Positions 1 to 13,143 of a DNA stretch of 64,000 nucleotides are shown piece by piece. The notes below the pieces were generated by a model. It was not told where the DNA came from. It saw only the letters and a list, made by a program, of their open reading frames with translations, and did no database searches. This stretch comes from Lethocerus indicus (lineage: Eukaryota > Arthropoda > Insecta > Hemiptera > Belostomatidae): contig JACDQD010000102.1 in NCBI GenBank assembly GCA_019843655.1, forward strand, positions 6,953,501-7,017,500, given 5' to 3'. Position 1 is the stretch's first letter; each line of letters begins with the position of its first letter. A program made the position numbers and the translations under genes.

Positions 1-620
1 TTTCCCCTTCCGGAAATCTCAATGGACTGTGTTCCCTGGGGGTCGGTTGAGTGAGGACCGCTGCCCGCCCTCGGGATAACCGCTCGTTCCCTACTGGCCC
101 GCGCTACCTTCACCTTGACCGCTCTGCTTCTCTAACCGAGACCGCTTACTTACCGATTAACGTATATAATATACTAATACCGACTTCACCGTTTTGAATC
201 CCCTTCCACTGCCAGTACGTTAACCACGTGCCAATACAATTTGCCCGGTAGCGAACCGCTTGTCAAAGTTCTCGAACTCCTCTATGAGCTAATTTTGCGA
301 TGATTTCTTATTGGCTTCGTTGATATTTGTCGTAATTACTGCACTATAATGGATAGAAATACAATATTGTCACTAATTTGAAAGGGGGAATTGACAGCAG
401 TAAACATTAAGCGAGAGATCTTTTATTTTCGTTTGCTATTAAGTGAACCATTCCTGATGTATTCGCATGAATTATAGTTCACCCATTTAAAAATTGTTAA
501 TGAGATATTCAAAACTGTAAGTTGTTCCTCTTCCGAAGAATGTCAGTTGTTAATTATTCATACGTCTAATCTAGTCATTAAGTTGGAATATTTAATATGT
601 ATTCGCTTAATATAAGGATA
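1..620. other. Gene-free flank
   Basis: No recognisable gene or repeat. The first 130 bases are GC-richer and the rest is AT-rich. No open frame of 60 codons or more occurs here. It ends at the left arm of the perfect inverted repeat. Confidence 0.7.
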
Positions 621-785
621 AAAATTATGTATCCTTCTTGCCCTATACATATCAATGATGTGTGAAATATTGGCGATTGTTACTCGTAATGAAGGTACTA
701 AAATTGGATATATATATTACGAGTAACAATCGCCAATATTTCACACATCATTGATATGTATAGGGCAAGAAGGATACATAATTTT
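621..785. repeat. Perfect 70-bp inverted repeat (hairpin) with 25-bp loop
   Basis: The left arm (621-690) and right arm (716-785) are exact reverse complements over all 70 bases, separated by a 25-base loop (691-715). Each arm carries the pattern AAAATTATGT...GCGATTGTTACTCGTAAT. The trinucleotide ATA flanks both outer ends (618-620 and 786-788), which could be a short target duplication or chance. Perfect identity suggests a recent inverted duplication. It could be a foldback or MITE-like element, a template-switch product, a hairpin-RNA (siRNA) locus, or an assembly or library artefact. No coding capacity is visible in it. Confidence 0.95.
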
Positions 786-3508
786 ATACTGCGTGGTTTT
801 ATTCGGGAGGAAGAAAAAAATTGCATAGTTACAGCAGAATTTATCAAATAGTACCTGTTTTAGATTAGGTAGGAATTTCGAGGTTTATCATTCTGTAACT
901 CACAAACGTTTAAGTAAATTTTGCAATACATACTAATGACTTTTGCATCATTTATACAACCGATTAATAATTAGTAATTCAAAAGCAATGTATTACAGGC
1001 GAATGATCTTCATTAAACAGGCACATAATTACGTGGTTGTTGCCCTCTTTTTGAACTGCGAACAGTTGATTCAAGTGGCCTTCCGTTAAGCCTGGGTCAG
1101 GGATCTGTCAATGCCCAATCACTGTTAATGCCCAATGCTCTATTTGTTATTTCTACGCTTTGAATATGAAACGGTCCTTTGATTGTTAAGCGTTAATTGT
1201 GTTAAATGAGTCATATTACGATCTTAAATCCCCGGCGGTCCCACGTCCTTCTAACTTTCCTATAACTTCTATAATATATTACAAGCATCTATATGTTTCT
1301 TCCTTGCAGAAAGAGGTTATTTTTTTCAATACGTGCAAAAATGTATTAATGAAAGTGAAAGTTTCACTGTAAGTTCGTAAATCGAGACAAAAATTAGTGA
1401 AACAAAAATTCTCGCGTCAGAATACGCTGACAATAATTTTTTTTTATTTGCAACCAAGTAGTATATATAATAGCAATAACTCGCCATAGGAGAAGAAAAA
1501 TATTCAAAAGGTACTGTCCATCATTGATGTATATGAGCTGCCGTAGGCTGACCTGATGGTCCGCCCTAAGTTTTGAAAGAGCTTCAACCCTTTTCATTTT
1601 TATGAATGGTGATTGATGATCCGGTAATTGAGAAATATTCCATAATTCTGGCGCGGCGCCAATTTAATCTGCCGACAAATTGCTCGATCATATCGACATA
1701 ATCTCTACACTAATGTGTCGAATTGGTGATTTTAGTTGTAGTAATGATTAGTAATTTTGGGGAGCATCACAGTTATTACAGCTTAAAAGACGACCAATTA
1801 TATATTAGTTATTATTAGTACAATTGCAAAAATCTTAGTCAAAGCTGTGAAACATCGCCATGTAATAAGTAATGATTTTTATTAACCTCATTATAAAGTA
1901 CCTTATTTATAAAATATTACATGGCGGACATCTCTATTAATAACTTATCTAATGTATAAACCAGTTCGTTAAAGGGCAGCCGCTAATTGCGCACCGCAAT
2001 ATGCTCGGAGATCTTAATATTGAACACGATTTCATTAATTTCAGCTGCCGAGCCGAGGTTCACCTTTGCCCCTATTGATTTAAACAACAAAAAGGAGAAT
2101 TGGAGACCGGGAATGGAATAGAATAGAAGGCAATTATACGGGCAGTGGCTTGGGGGACCAATGCCAAAATTCCTTAACGGAAAAATACCGCTTGTCGGGC
2201 CGTCGAAAGTGCTCCCCCGAGGAATATTAAGTGATTCGTCTGAATTCATGAACTTTGGACGAGCTCAATTCAGTCGAGTTGAAAAGAGAATCGGGTATTT
2301 TAAATTTCTGATGATTAAACTGACATCAATGAAAATAGTTAGCGATAAAGGCGGGATGTTAAAATCGGTGAGATTAATATTTTACTTCCTGTCAAAAAGC
2401 CCGGAACAGTGGTGAGTCCTTAATAGATTTCCTTTATTAATACGGACTTTCGGACGACTTTCTGATTACTTAGTCTAGAAGGAACACATGTGTTATTCAC
2501 AGAAGACGGTAGGGATGCGGGACTGGGAGTTGGAACTTGCAAAATTTAAAACTGGAATGCGTTATGAGCGCAAAGGAGCCCCAAATGTATTATACAAAAT
2601 AAGACACGCTTTAAAAACACTGTTATATACATCCATATTCTCTCATTTTGGAATATCTTCCAAAATTAGAATATTCTATTCTTATTCTTATTTAAAAATA
2701 AGAGAACCTAAGAAAAGAGAATTCCTACCTAAACTTGCTACTTGTAATTTCGTTATCGGCGATCTCATAGCCGGCTTCAAACGAAACCGCGCCTTGTAAG
2801 AAACCCTACCACACGTACTCTAATTTAATGGTCCATACAATTGATTTTAAGTGCCCCCTATAGGAGAGAGTAAAGGGGAGAAAATGGGAAAAATAAATGA
2901 GGACAATGCACTGCGTGCGTGCCGACATATAAATAAAATCAGATCGTGGTAAACTCTAATGTATTGTAATGGTTGTTTTAATTGGATTTATAAAAGCTCT
3001 AATGCGGTCACTATTACCTGAAAACGTGGCTTATTTTATTTAATTACAATACCAGTGTGCTATTGTTAACATTGAGTTTGTGTGGATTAATTTCTGATGG
3101 CTGTTCCAAGAAGGTTTGGTGTACCATCCTGCTTACGATCTTCAGTTTCGGTGATTTGGTAGCATTTTGTCAGGACTTAATTAATTGTAGGTTTTAACCT
3201 TACACTATAAGACTTTATAATTAAGGATTAATAATTAGTTTGGAAGTTTCATGTGTACAGAAAATCGCATGCCACGATAGTATGCTGGGATAGGCCTTTA
3301 TTCCAGATGAAAATACACGGAATGCAATCGTTCTAAGGAAGGGGCCATGAAACGGGGATTGGGGAACACCACTCCCAAAGGGGAGGCCGAACTTGTGGGA
3401 GACGCGTTGTAGTTTTTCGGCCGACTCTTATTTGGGATTCAGCTAACACGAAGCCGAGTGAAGGAGTCCGCTTTCACGGTCGGCAACATCCGGGCCCCCC
3501 CCCTACTC
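786..3508. other. AT-rich non-coding stretch
   Basis: Only short frames occur here, up to 103 codons at 2488-2799, and none resembles a known protein. The one structured item I see is the small inverted repeat at 1856-1926. The stretch becomes GC-richer from about 3340. Confidence 0.6.
1856..1926. repeat. Short inverted repeat, 12-bp arms
   Basis: CGCCATGTAATA at 1856-1867 is matched exactly by its reverse complement TATTACATGGCG at 1915-1926, leaving a 47-base AT-rich loop that pairs poorly. The total length is in the range of a small RNA precursor. The inner mispairing and AT richness make chance, or an old MITE relic, equally likely. Confidence 0.5.
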
Positions 3509-3526
3509 ACTCTCTCTCTCTCTCTC
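3509..3526. repeat. (CT)n microsatellite
   Basis: A short run of alternating C and T, about nine units, lies just 3' of a run of nine C residues. It sits at the edge of a GC-rich block. Confidence 0.85.
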
Positions 3527-4821
3527 GGTGTCTCTAAGCCTCATGGATATAAGCTTGCCCCGGTACAAATTAGAGAAAAGCCGGTTCCCGGGTGGCACGC
3601 TTTTCCTCGTTCCCCTGTTTTAATTCCTTTCCCTTCTAACAGTCCCTGGTTTTGTCGGTTCCCCCGGGACTCTTACCCATCCTCCCCACGCCCCCGACGA
3701 TTTCAGAATTTTGCAGGGCAAATGTTGTGGCCCTAACTCGAAACAAAAAGCGGCCGAATTTTTCGGTGTTACGGGATTTTCGCTAAAAATGTACGACGAC
3801 GGCGTTTCAGTCCGCTGGACGATCTTTTCTAATAATAATTTGGTTTATATAATTCTTGACCTTGACTTACAGCGAGTCGACAGTGTACTAATATTTCCGA
3901 TAGGACGGCATACCTAATTATATCTCGCGTTTGAACGGAAGAATATAATAATTGAGTCCTGAAGTAAACACGGACTTATATTATTGGAAAATTAGGCACA
4001 ATAGACACTAAGCAACCGTTACTCGCACATAATAAAGAATTGATTCCCGAAGCTCATTTACGAGTTTATTCGTAGATTACAATTACATCTACAATCTAGA
4101 GGGGATTAGAAATAGCAGGACGTAGTTTTCCTTAGTCATTATACGCACTTCTCAATTTTGCCATCGTTTCACGTTTCCCATAATTTCACTTTAGTGACTA
4201 GGAGAGAGACATACGTTTAAATCATGAACCTAGAAGAGAATTATGTTTTCCCGAATTAATTTGTATTTAGCGTGGATGTGGGCCGTGAGACTGGTTTTTC
4301 GAAACCGGTAGGTGGGTGCGGGGCGGTCGGGGGATTAAGCCGGGATAGGGCGGTGTGCGGGCTGGTCCGACTGCCGAGGCGGGGTCGCGTTAATTACGAG
4401 CCGGCGGTCATTTGTCACTGGGGCTCTGCAATCAGACTCGGCTCGTCTCTTTGTGCCAAGAGAGATCTAGCTGCTTTTGAACACCGGATTAATATGTGAG
4501 ACCGCAATACCGTGGTCGGCGGGGGGCCTGCGTGGAACGGAACGGTTGGGAATTTGCAGGGCACCGCCGGCGGGAGAGCATAAATCCCGGTCAAGATTAT
4601 ATTAGTATTTACCCACGGGATCTAGTGTTCGACTCACTCTCCCGTACCGATACTCACAATAGGGCGACGCGCATTTCATGTTGAATCGGTCGAATATTAA
4701 TACAAAATTTCAGAGACATAAGCTCCGAAAATTCCAAGGAATTAATGGTCCTCGTTTAAAATCCTCGAATAATCCTCGCGGTTCTGTATATATGTATATA
4801 TTCAGTATATAGTAGTATATA

Positions 4822-4824
<3 letters not shown>
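3527..4824. other. Mixed stretch with a G-rich block
   Basis: Bases 4270-4580 are clearly GC-rich, with many CCGG/GGGG patches, inside otherwise AT-rich DNA. No frame here reads as a recognisable protein. Confidence 0.5.

Positions 4825-4869
<45 letters not shown>
4825..4869. repeat. (TA)n microsatellite
   Basis: About 22 uninterrupted TA units. They follow an imperfect TATA-rich lead-in (4784-4824) and are followed by further AT-only sequence. Confidence 0.95.
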
Positions 4870-4874
<5 letters not shown>

Positions 4875-6773
4875 TTTAATATTGAATGTTCATTATTACA
4901 ATCGCTTTAATATTTAGCGAAAATGTATTATAATTTCAGTCATTAAACAAATAATTATTATTTGTCCGCTCTTGTGGAACCAAACAAGTACACCGAAAAT
5001 ATTTGTAATTTTAGTGTAGATTTCTCTCTACAGTTATATTTGATGAAAAAATTGTTTTTCTTAAATAAATGTGATATTTTAATAATGTAATGACCTTATT
5101 TCTTTTTATCCGGTTAAAAATATTAATACCGAAATTCCTCGGTCTCAAATTTCTTACAAGAAACTAATTGTAAAACAGGCTGATTGTAAGTGAATTGATT
5201 TAGCTTAATGGAATTGAAGTCACCGATGGATTTGTATGCTCTTCATGTAGAACAGTATGTATACAGACGCCCTATCAAAGTAACGGTTGTTGATTAGCAT
5301 CTACATACGGTTTGCATGAATGCTGCTTATAGTGTAGTGAGTGGGGCGGGACCCGGGAGGGAAAACAATTATATTTGATTGATGTCTCATTCGTTATTCC
5401 GCCAACCAGACCAGGAATGCTGCCGGTACCATTTAAACGTTGAATCGTATTATCATACATCCCATTTTCGGTTATGACTCGAACTGTGATAATTAATTAC
5501 TGTTCTTTCAGGTGAATAATCATTTCGATTTGGAACCGCGTTATTAAGTGATTTGAGTCATTATTAAACTTTATAGCCCATAAAACAGATCCGATTGTTA
5601 CGGAAATAATATCAATTTTCAAGTTAACAATTATTCACGGGCTTGACACCTGTCGTGGTGTCCGGCAGTTAGGGCCGTTCATTTGCACTATGGGTACTTT
5701 ATCAAATTTAATATTTATTTTGTACGTATTGTTCACGTATACCGATTAAAAAGTTTTAGGTAGATATATGAAATGGCTAGAAATGGAACGTTCTGTCGGT
5801 ACCAATTTATTTTAACCGAGCTGAAGACTAAATGGATACTTCTTGAAGTGTTTCAAATAGATACTTTGTGTACCAGTAAATTTTAGGTGACGAGATTTAT
5901 CGGTTTCGGTTATAACCAGAAAAGATAAGTAATTATTTATCGTTACACGAAACAAAATTGATACTAACTGCGGACATCTTTTTAACAAATATATCGTTTC
6001 TATTAGAAAAACTACAGATTCGATTCTCCCTCCCCGGCCTTGCGGGACCCTTTTTACGGCCACAATAAAGCTAGGTTATCCTGAAAACCAGAGGCGCGAC
6101 AAATCTAGGGGTCGTATATTGTTGGGATTTAGCCCCGTGGTCTGAATGCCCCTGGGTGGGGGGGTTGGGGCCTGCACATTAGTCCAGACGCAGATTTACT
6201 CGAACCGAACCTGTTGGGTTGCACACTTCGTATTTTGAGATTGTATTTTAAACTATCTTCTTATTAATTCACAAAAATAGCCAATACGTGATTCGCCAGT
6301 TGAAATAAGTCCCAACGAAAATTTTGTTTTAAGATGACAGTGAAAGGCAGTTTTCCACATATGGAACGAACTGAATAATCGAAGTTGAAGTTGGAACAGT
6401 TAATGACTATGAATAAAACGTATTGTATAGTGCCCCACTTATACTTTTTTTTTACTACTTTCAAATTACAATTTATGATATGATAGAATGGCCAATAAAT
6501 AAATGAAATGTCTCCTTATATTTTTGTCTATAAATGTTCTTACTTTAAGTTAATAAATGGAAATTTTCGGAAACCCGAATTTTGTCATTTTTTAATTATT
6601 TTAAAATTAGTATCGTGTAACTTTTCTATCGCCTAACATCCAACTTCTACTGGAGTTACAGCACGTACGTACACGTTTAATAGGCCATAAGTTGGCAGTT
6701 TAACCGCAGGTGTGACAACCTAGTAGGTTCTCCCTCCTCAGAGATTGTTGGGGATCGGAAGCCGTTGTGCCCC
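4870..6773. other. AT-rich non-coding stretch
   Basis: AT-rich with no plausible gene. It contains a candidate juxtaposed splice-site motif near 5512, listed separately. From 6680 the composition turns sharply GC-rich. Confidence 0.6.
5493..5517 (+). promoter_or_regulatory. Weak candidate recursive splice site
   Basis: A pyrimidine-rich tract ending TGTTCTTTCAG (to 5511) is followed with no gap by GTGAAT (5512-5517). An acceptor joined directly to a donor is the known layout of a ratchet point in long insect introns. The donor differs from GTRAGT at its fifth base, so this is weaker than the site at 22304. It is on the same strand as that site. Confidence 0.25.
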
Positions 6774-6803
6774 GGGGGGGGGGGTTGAGGGGGGAGGATG
6801 GGG
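6774..6803 (+). other. G-quadruplex-type G-run cluster
   Basis: Eleven consecutive Gs (6774-6784), a TTGA spacer, six Gs (6789-6794) and GGGG at 6800-6803 satisfy the usual four-run G-quadruplex pattern if the long run is split. It sits in the GC-rich island at about 6680-7110. Confidence 0.6.
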
Positions 6804-7790
6804 ACCGAATTGTACTCGGGGATTTGGGCCGGGAGTGGCCCCTCACCCTTTGAATTCCTCAACGACGCCGCTCGAGGGCGCTCGACCCTCAGCCACCTCC
6901 AGATAAAGCACGTTTCTCTGCCCCCGCGCTATTGGGAAACTAAGTTTAAATTAAGTTTCGAGTAACTATCTTTGTTTCCCCTCCCTTCACCCGGTGTACC
7001 CGCAGTGCACATGGCTTTATCACGGGTTCCTACTTCTCTCCCCGCACCGCTTTGCCTACCTGTCGGTTCCCCCTATCTTAGGGGTAGGGAGGTTAAAATT
7101 GAAGTACTCGAGTATTGTGGGTTTCAACTTACGTCTTTCGACGTACTCCAACTTTTGCCGGCGCTTAAGTGTCGTAGCGTTTTGCGTTAGATCAGAAATA
7201 TTTTCCGTTATAGGTATACTTGTAATTAATAATTTATTCCATCGTTTATACATTCTACAATTTACATAACCCGTTCAGTGCATTCCAGTTTGTCGCGCAT
7301 AATCCATATGATAACATATCGAACGTACTTTATTCCTTCCTTAGTGACATTGTTATTACTAATGTCCATCCTTAAATGTTTCGTACTATAATTAAACTCC
7401 GTAATTATGCGTCACATTCCGAAGTAGGTTACTTCGCATCTTTATTAAGAACTGTTTTAAAGCACAGTTTATTCCCTAGAGCTTAGGGCCAAACGGTTGC
7501 AGTTTGGCAGGGGGTGAGGGGCCCCATCCGACTTAACTCTCATTCCCAGCAGTGTTGTTGGGCACCCCCTCTACCCCAATACCCCTCGGACGGCCCGAAT
7601 TTCGTTCCGATTGCGGAAATTGCCCTTCTCCCTTTTCGTCCCCCTGGTGATAAAAGCGCATAAGAGGGGTGGGGGTGAGTTTGGACTGCCCTCCTTCCCG
7701 CGAGAAATAAGCGGCTCTAGTCCCGTAAAAGAAGCAAACGCGCCCGAATCGTCCGACTATAAAGTAGATGGGCCCCCGGACCAGGCCCGG

Positions 7791-7810
7791 GGAGGAGGAG
7801 GAGGAGGAGG
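7791..7810 (+). repeat. (GGA)n microsatellite
   Basis: Between six and seven GGA units end a short GC-rich block. The tract is purine-only on the plus strand. Confidence 0.85.
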
Positions 7811-7880
7811 ATTCACTTTCCGACATTCGTGACTTTATTCCGAGTACCCGAGGGAATTGAATAGTCAAACGAGGAGGTGG

Positions 7881-7916
7881 TACTTACCGAAACTGTAGGA
7901 GGGAGGAAGGGGAAGT
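7881..7916 (-). promoter_or_regulatory. Acceptor and donor motifs 5 bases apart, minus strand
   Basis: Read on the minus strand, a strong pyrimidine tract ends in CTCCCTCCTACAG (CAG at 7893-7895). Five bases follow (TTTCG), then GTAAGTA (7887-7881), a full-consensus 5' splice site. The pair could bound a 5-nt micro-exon, be a decayed ratchet point, or be chance. No adjacent coding exon was recognised. Confidence 0.2.
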
Positions 7917-10900
7917 ACGCTTATAACGCGCGTTCAGCATTCCGTGACGAATGTCCGACGATGGCGGTAGTTTACAAAAATTGACGGTATTCAAATAAAC
8001 CGCAGGATTTATGACGGCGCGGATATGACCGAAACGATGGCACGTTCGTTTTGTGTCAACCAATTGGCGTAAGCGTGTTTGTCATAATTTAAATACAAGG
8101 TTTCTGGCATGTATGGGATGCATGTGTACTGTATTGGGTAAAATAATGAATACATATTACCGAAGGTTTTTCAATTAGATAGATTTAAGCACCATTAACC
8201 AGCCGTTAATTTAGCGGCTTTATTTCACATAGAAAGACAGGACCGAGAGCGATACCGATTTCATAGCTGACGGTTGAGTTAGTACTACCAGAAGCCGAGG
8301 CCGTCTCTGTATCTTGCCTAGGCCGAGGGTTGTTTTCACCAGCATACGTTTCGAATGAGCGCACTTGGCGACAAACATTGTTTTCTGCTTGTTCGCTTAA
8401 TTCGAATGACGCCGTCCACTTTGGGACCGTTCAGTAATTCCATCATAAACAGATTTGGTAATGCGGGCGATTCAATTGTGCCGGACAGGTTTGACGTTAA
8501 CGGTTTGGCCGCAGCGCTCACTCGAGCGGACGTTATTGCATATATTGGAACGTTTAATGAACGATTCGCTCTTCCCTTTCAGTCACCGGCCATAATGCAG
8601 ATAATGGAATTCACTCTAATTTCGTACGACAAGGGCTCTAATCCTCCTGTTCCCCTATCGCCCCGTTGACTATACGGCTTTTGCAATCGTTAATTGCGGA
8701 CCCAGTTGATTGTATCTGATTTTGTTTTTGTCGACGGCCAAGATAATTTCTTCATCGATCCTAACAAAATTACACCGCTTTATCAGTGTTGGTGTATAAA
8801 TGATAAAAATCCAAGGCGCGCACCTTTGATTTTTTTATCTCTTCGTTACGCGATGCCCCCATAATTTCGGATGTTAATTTAACTCTTACTTAAATTATTT
8901 AACTTTTAAAAGTTGGAGACACTGATCCAGATGATTGGCCCGAAGTGCCCCAAAGTTGGCCAGTCGTTAAACTGAACTTATCTTTAGGCTCGTCATAACA
9001 CCCGATGTTTCTGGAATAATAATTAGTATTTATTATTAAAAATCACTTCGTTGCCTCATTATCACATTTTGTATACTAATGTAAACTTTAAAAGCGATAA
9101 TCGCTATACGCTTAGTGCCGCCCAGTAAAGAAAGAAAAGGAGGGTGCTTCTGATAATTGTTTTATTCTAAAGTACAGCGTAATTTGTTCGCTACTAAAGT
9201 AGCGTAGTAATTGTTTATTCCCACTTGTAAAATTTCTAAACTTCAAGTTAACAAAATAGTCGTATTTAGGCTGACGATTGAACCGCATTGATCAGAATCG
9301 ATTGCGTACTAGAATTGAGGCGACACTGGTTTACCCGATTGGTCGTAATTTCTCATTAATACTCACCTTTGTTGAATTGTCTGGTCGTACCTAATTACCG
9401 TCATGCCAGCCGAATATTTCTCCTGAACGTTACCCAAATCGGTCCATTCGACCAGTGGGCGGCGTTGGATTAGCCCGAGTGTTAATATTGGCGCCAATGC
9501 TTATTTACATTTTCCATTTGACTGTCAAATGTGTCCCCCCTTCCTCTTCAATCAAGCTCAACTGTTACGGAGTATTTCGTTTTTGTTTTCGCACCGTCAA
9601 TATCGGCCAAGAAACTATACCTATTTAGTGGCAAGATACCTTAAAAATAAATCATACACGGTACAGAATCTGTTTGTCACCGATTTTGCAACTTTTCAAT
9701 TCAATGTTCGTTCTGTTCGTTTCGTTCAATGTTCAAATTTAAATATCGACGGGATACTTTTAATTGGACACTGGCAGAAGATTTTTACGAGACTTTTTCA
9801 ACTGTTTCCGTGAACTTGGACGGACCGAGAGATACTAAGAAGAAAGTGTTTTCAAAATAAGCCTATATCTCTTGATCCTCGACATTGTTAATGCAAATGT
9901 ATAATTCATTTCATATCTAAAGTCCAGCTATGTATCTGAATTGTTTGACTATATTTCACGGACTAATTCATTGTCGTAGTTATGAAACAATTTTTTACCC
10001 AATTACATTGTAATTGTTTTCGAGTGACTGACCTGAATTGCATTACATATAACTGACAGTTATTACGTCACTCCTATTTCAGTAGGCTGTCCTTTTTAGG
10101 ACGTAATTGTTTTCTTTTCTTTCTACATCGTCAGATTTTAGGAACAGGAATGCGTTATTAACAAATAATAATCGACCTACAAAAAAAGTGTCTAAAAATG
10201 GGTAGTCTAGATTCAGATCGTGGATCTCTCTCGGCAATTTGATGTTTGTGTGACGATTATGCATTAGGGAGAAAGAATATTCGTTTAATAAATTAGCGAC
10301 ACACACCGGGGTTATATCTTTTAATTGCGACCGGTTTGACTTAGCGTCATAGAGAGGACTAGTAATGAAAGCTTGCTGGATTACACCGGGGGTGGACAGA
10401 TAAATTATTTCCATATAGTGGTGTCACGAAAGACAAGACTGTCCCATTTTTACATAAGTGTTTTTTTCGCAATTTCCCACCATATTTTAGGTTCTATAAT
10501 ACATGTATTTTATGATATTATGGATAATATTTAGCTAAATAATATGAACGTTTGAAGACATTGGAAGGTTTATTTCATATTTTAAACCTCATGCATAGTT
10601 TCATTATATTGAATCTAATCCTTCCTCGAACTACTTTAATATTTGTATGAAGAATCAAGTTGAATATTTTATACTTCTACAACCTACTCGCATTCCTAGA
10701 CATCTCAAAACTCGTTTCATATTCTGATCTTCTCTTTGAAATCGCAAACTTCCGTGTAAAGCAACTCCCGAGTAAAGGATTCCTACTTTATGGACCTACT
10801 TTATTTTTGGACAGGTTTACTTACTTTCTTAATTCCGTGCATTAAAAACCGGGAATTCTCTTGCCCGTAACTCGTACAGAAACGATTTAATTTCAGTGCA

Positions 10901-13060
10901 ACACGCCGTCCATTTGAAAACGGAAGCCGTAAAAGCCAACTTGACGGTGCTCCAAGGCGGGTAGGAGTAAAAGTTGACCGTAAAATTCGTACGTGCGGCA
11001 TTTTTCATTTGTTGGGGGTGGCTGGCGGGGTTTAATTATCAGGTGTGCTGGGCCCCGGTCCCGCCTCGCCGCTCTAATGATAATAATCCCTGCGATAATC
11101 CCCCGGGGGCGTAACTGTCGGAACCGTAATGAAGTACCCGCTTGTCTCTGGCCGTGAGCGTACTTGCTGCAGGCCGTGTGTGTGTGTGGGCCAGTGCCTG
11201 TGCGTGTGCGGAGGTACGAGGTTTTCGCCCAGGTCGGCGGAATTAATCGTCGGGCATTATGCGACCTGTCAACCCCAACCACTCCTCCCAATACAATTCT
11301 CAGGTCGACCAACAGATCTATACGCTTTGCAGATCTATTTTAGTATCTCATGATCTGGATGGAATAGTTCCGATAGAGCGTGTGTAAATATTGAATTCCT
11401 AGTATAAAAGTAATAAGTGATTTGGTTAATATTATAAGAATTGAAGAATACAAATCGGGAAGACAAATTTTTGGGTTCCACGAAATTGCAGGAAGAAGCT
11501 AGGGAAATCGAAATATTATATAATGGTCTGTTATATCCTCAGTTCTAGCTTATTTACTACCAAATCTTAAGTACACTACTAGGATGAAATACATTTTTCC
11601 TATTTGTGGATAATACATCTCGTATATTTGAATTTCGAGGAATGACATGATTTTTTAAAAACAAATCTCCGAAAGATAATGTACAGTTTTGTAGCAGATA
11701 ATTACATTCTGATTTGGTATTGTTTCTGACACGCGACGTAGAGTGAATAAGATCCAATGACACTTTATAGAATGTATATAACTGCTATGAAACTTTCTCA
11801 ATCAGGTTGTCTCCGTAGCTTTTGATCTCTAGACGAGAGGATGTAGAGTGGCAGTACCATTTGCGCTCCGGGACTTCAAGATGTGGTTACCATTTGGCCA
11901 AAGGATAAGTGCATTTTAAAGGGGTCGGGTAGCGGAATGGTGTTTGAAAAGGTATTGTACGGCGCCGTCGTACATGGAGGCAGTAAAAATAGGGGAGAAC
12001 AAATCTATATAGCAGTGAGGTTGACGGTATTAGGATAAAAAATATGTAAATTATTTCCGACGCTAAGAACCGCGGAACGAGTGCCGCTGACTGCCCCACT
12101 TAAGGATTAGTTTTATTGATTACTCTTAGATTTGGGCAGTACTGCTCGCTTTCTCGCCGTCGCCAGCTCTGTTTATGTAAGTTCCTTGAAGTTGGAAGTT
12201 ATTCTCTATTTCCTCTCTATTACCGTTTTGACATTTAATTTATTTTTCGAACAATCCTTTCTCCATGCCACATCTAATAAGCATAAATAATATTTTGTAG
12301 GAACGTCGGTTATTTCTAGAAATACCTCTTTTTAAATAAATCAGCTCCAGAATCATATTTTAGCCTTGAAGTTTATCGCTCTTTGAAAACGCACAAAATG
12401 TTCAAATATTCGGTACGAATAATTATTTGTAAATAATATTTAACGCGTCATTTTGCCGGTTTTATCATTTGCCTCCTCTGGGGCATCTCAATATCACAAG
12501 AGAAATCTCTTAGTACTTAATTTCTAGTAGAGAGTTATAGAGAACAGCGAAGGAAATTATTATAAGTCAACTAGTTTTGTATGATCGACTAGGTGGTGTC
12601 TGTGAACGTTGGGAATATCATAAATTAATACAGATCTGTAGGATTCTTTTATCAATTCAATTCTGCTCAGCGTTTCGTCTGTTTCCGCTTATCAAATCTT
12701 CCGACTTACAATCTTGGATCAACGAACTTTCTTTGTACGAATGTTTTAATGTCGATTCAGTTAATTTTAAAAACCGTTTGGATGAGCTAATAGATTTTGA
12801 ACGTGGCCATTTATTTATAGCTATAAAACGACATTCTGTTGTGAGGAACTGGACTGTTCGGAAAACTATAATTCATTCAATAACAGTCGGCGGGGAGCCT
12901 GGATTTGTTGCCAAGAATGAGGTGGCGGGGGTGGAATACGGTTTTTGTTAAACACTAGGCGGTGCTGAGAGGGCGTACACGCCAATAATTAATATCCGAT
13001 GAGTGGAGGGCGTCCCGCCTGATAGTACCTATCGAATTTGGCCCGGCTCCACGTCCAACT

Positions 13061-13112
13061 CCCTCTCTCTCTCTCTCTCTCCCACTCTCTCTCTCTCTCC
13101 TCTCTCTCTCCC

Positions 13113-13143
<31 letters not shown>

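Larger units (their letters stand above)
6804..13060. other. Non-coding stretch with GC islands
   Basis: GC-rich islands at about 6804-7110, 7500-7830 and 10900-11310 alternate with AT-rich DNA. A GGA triplet run occurs at 7791-7810. The longest frames are 139 codons (minus strand, 10893-11312) and 124 codons (plus strand, 12577-12951). Neither shows a motif I recognise, and both are of chance length. A donor-like site on the minus strand near 7885 is listed separately. Confidence 0.55.

Noticed and set aside
10893..11312. 139-codon minus-strand frame
   Set aside because: Crosses a TG-rich and GC-rich patch; no recognisable motif; competing frames on the other strand.
12577..12951. 124-codon plus-strand frame
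   Set aside because: No recognisable motif; length within chance.
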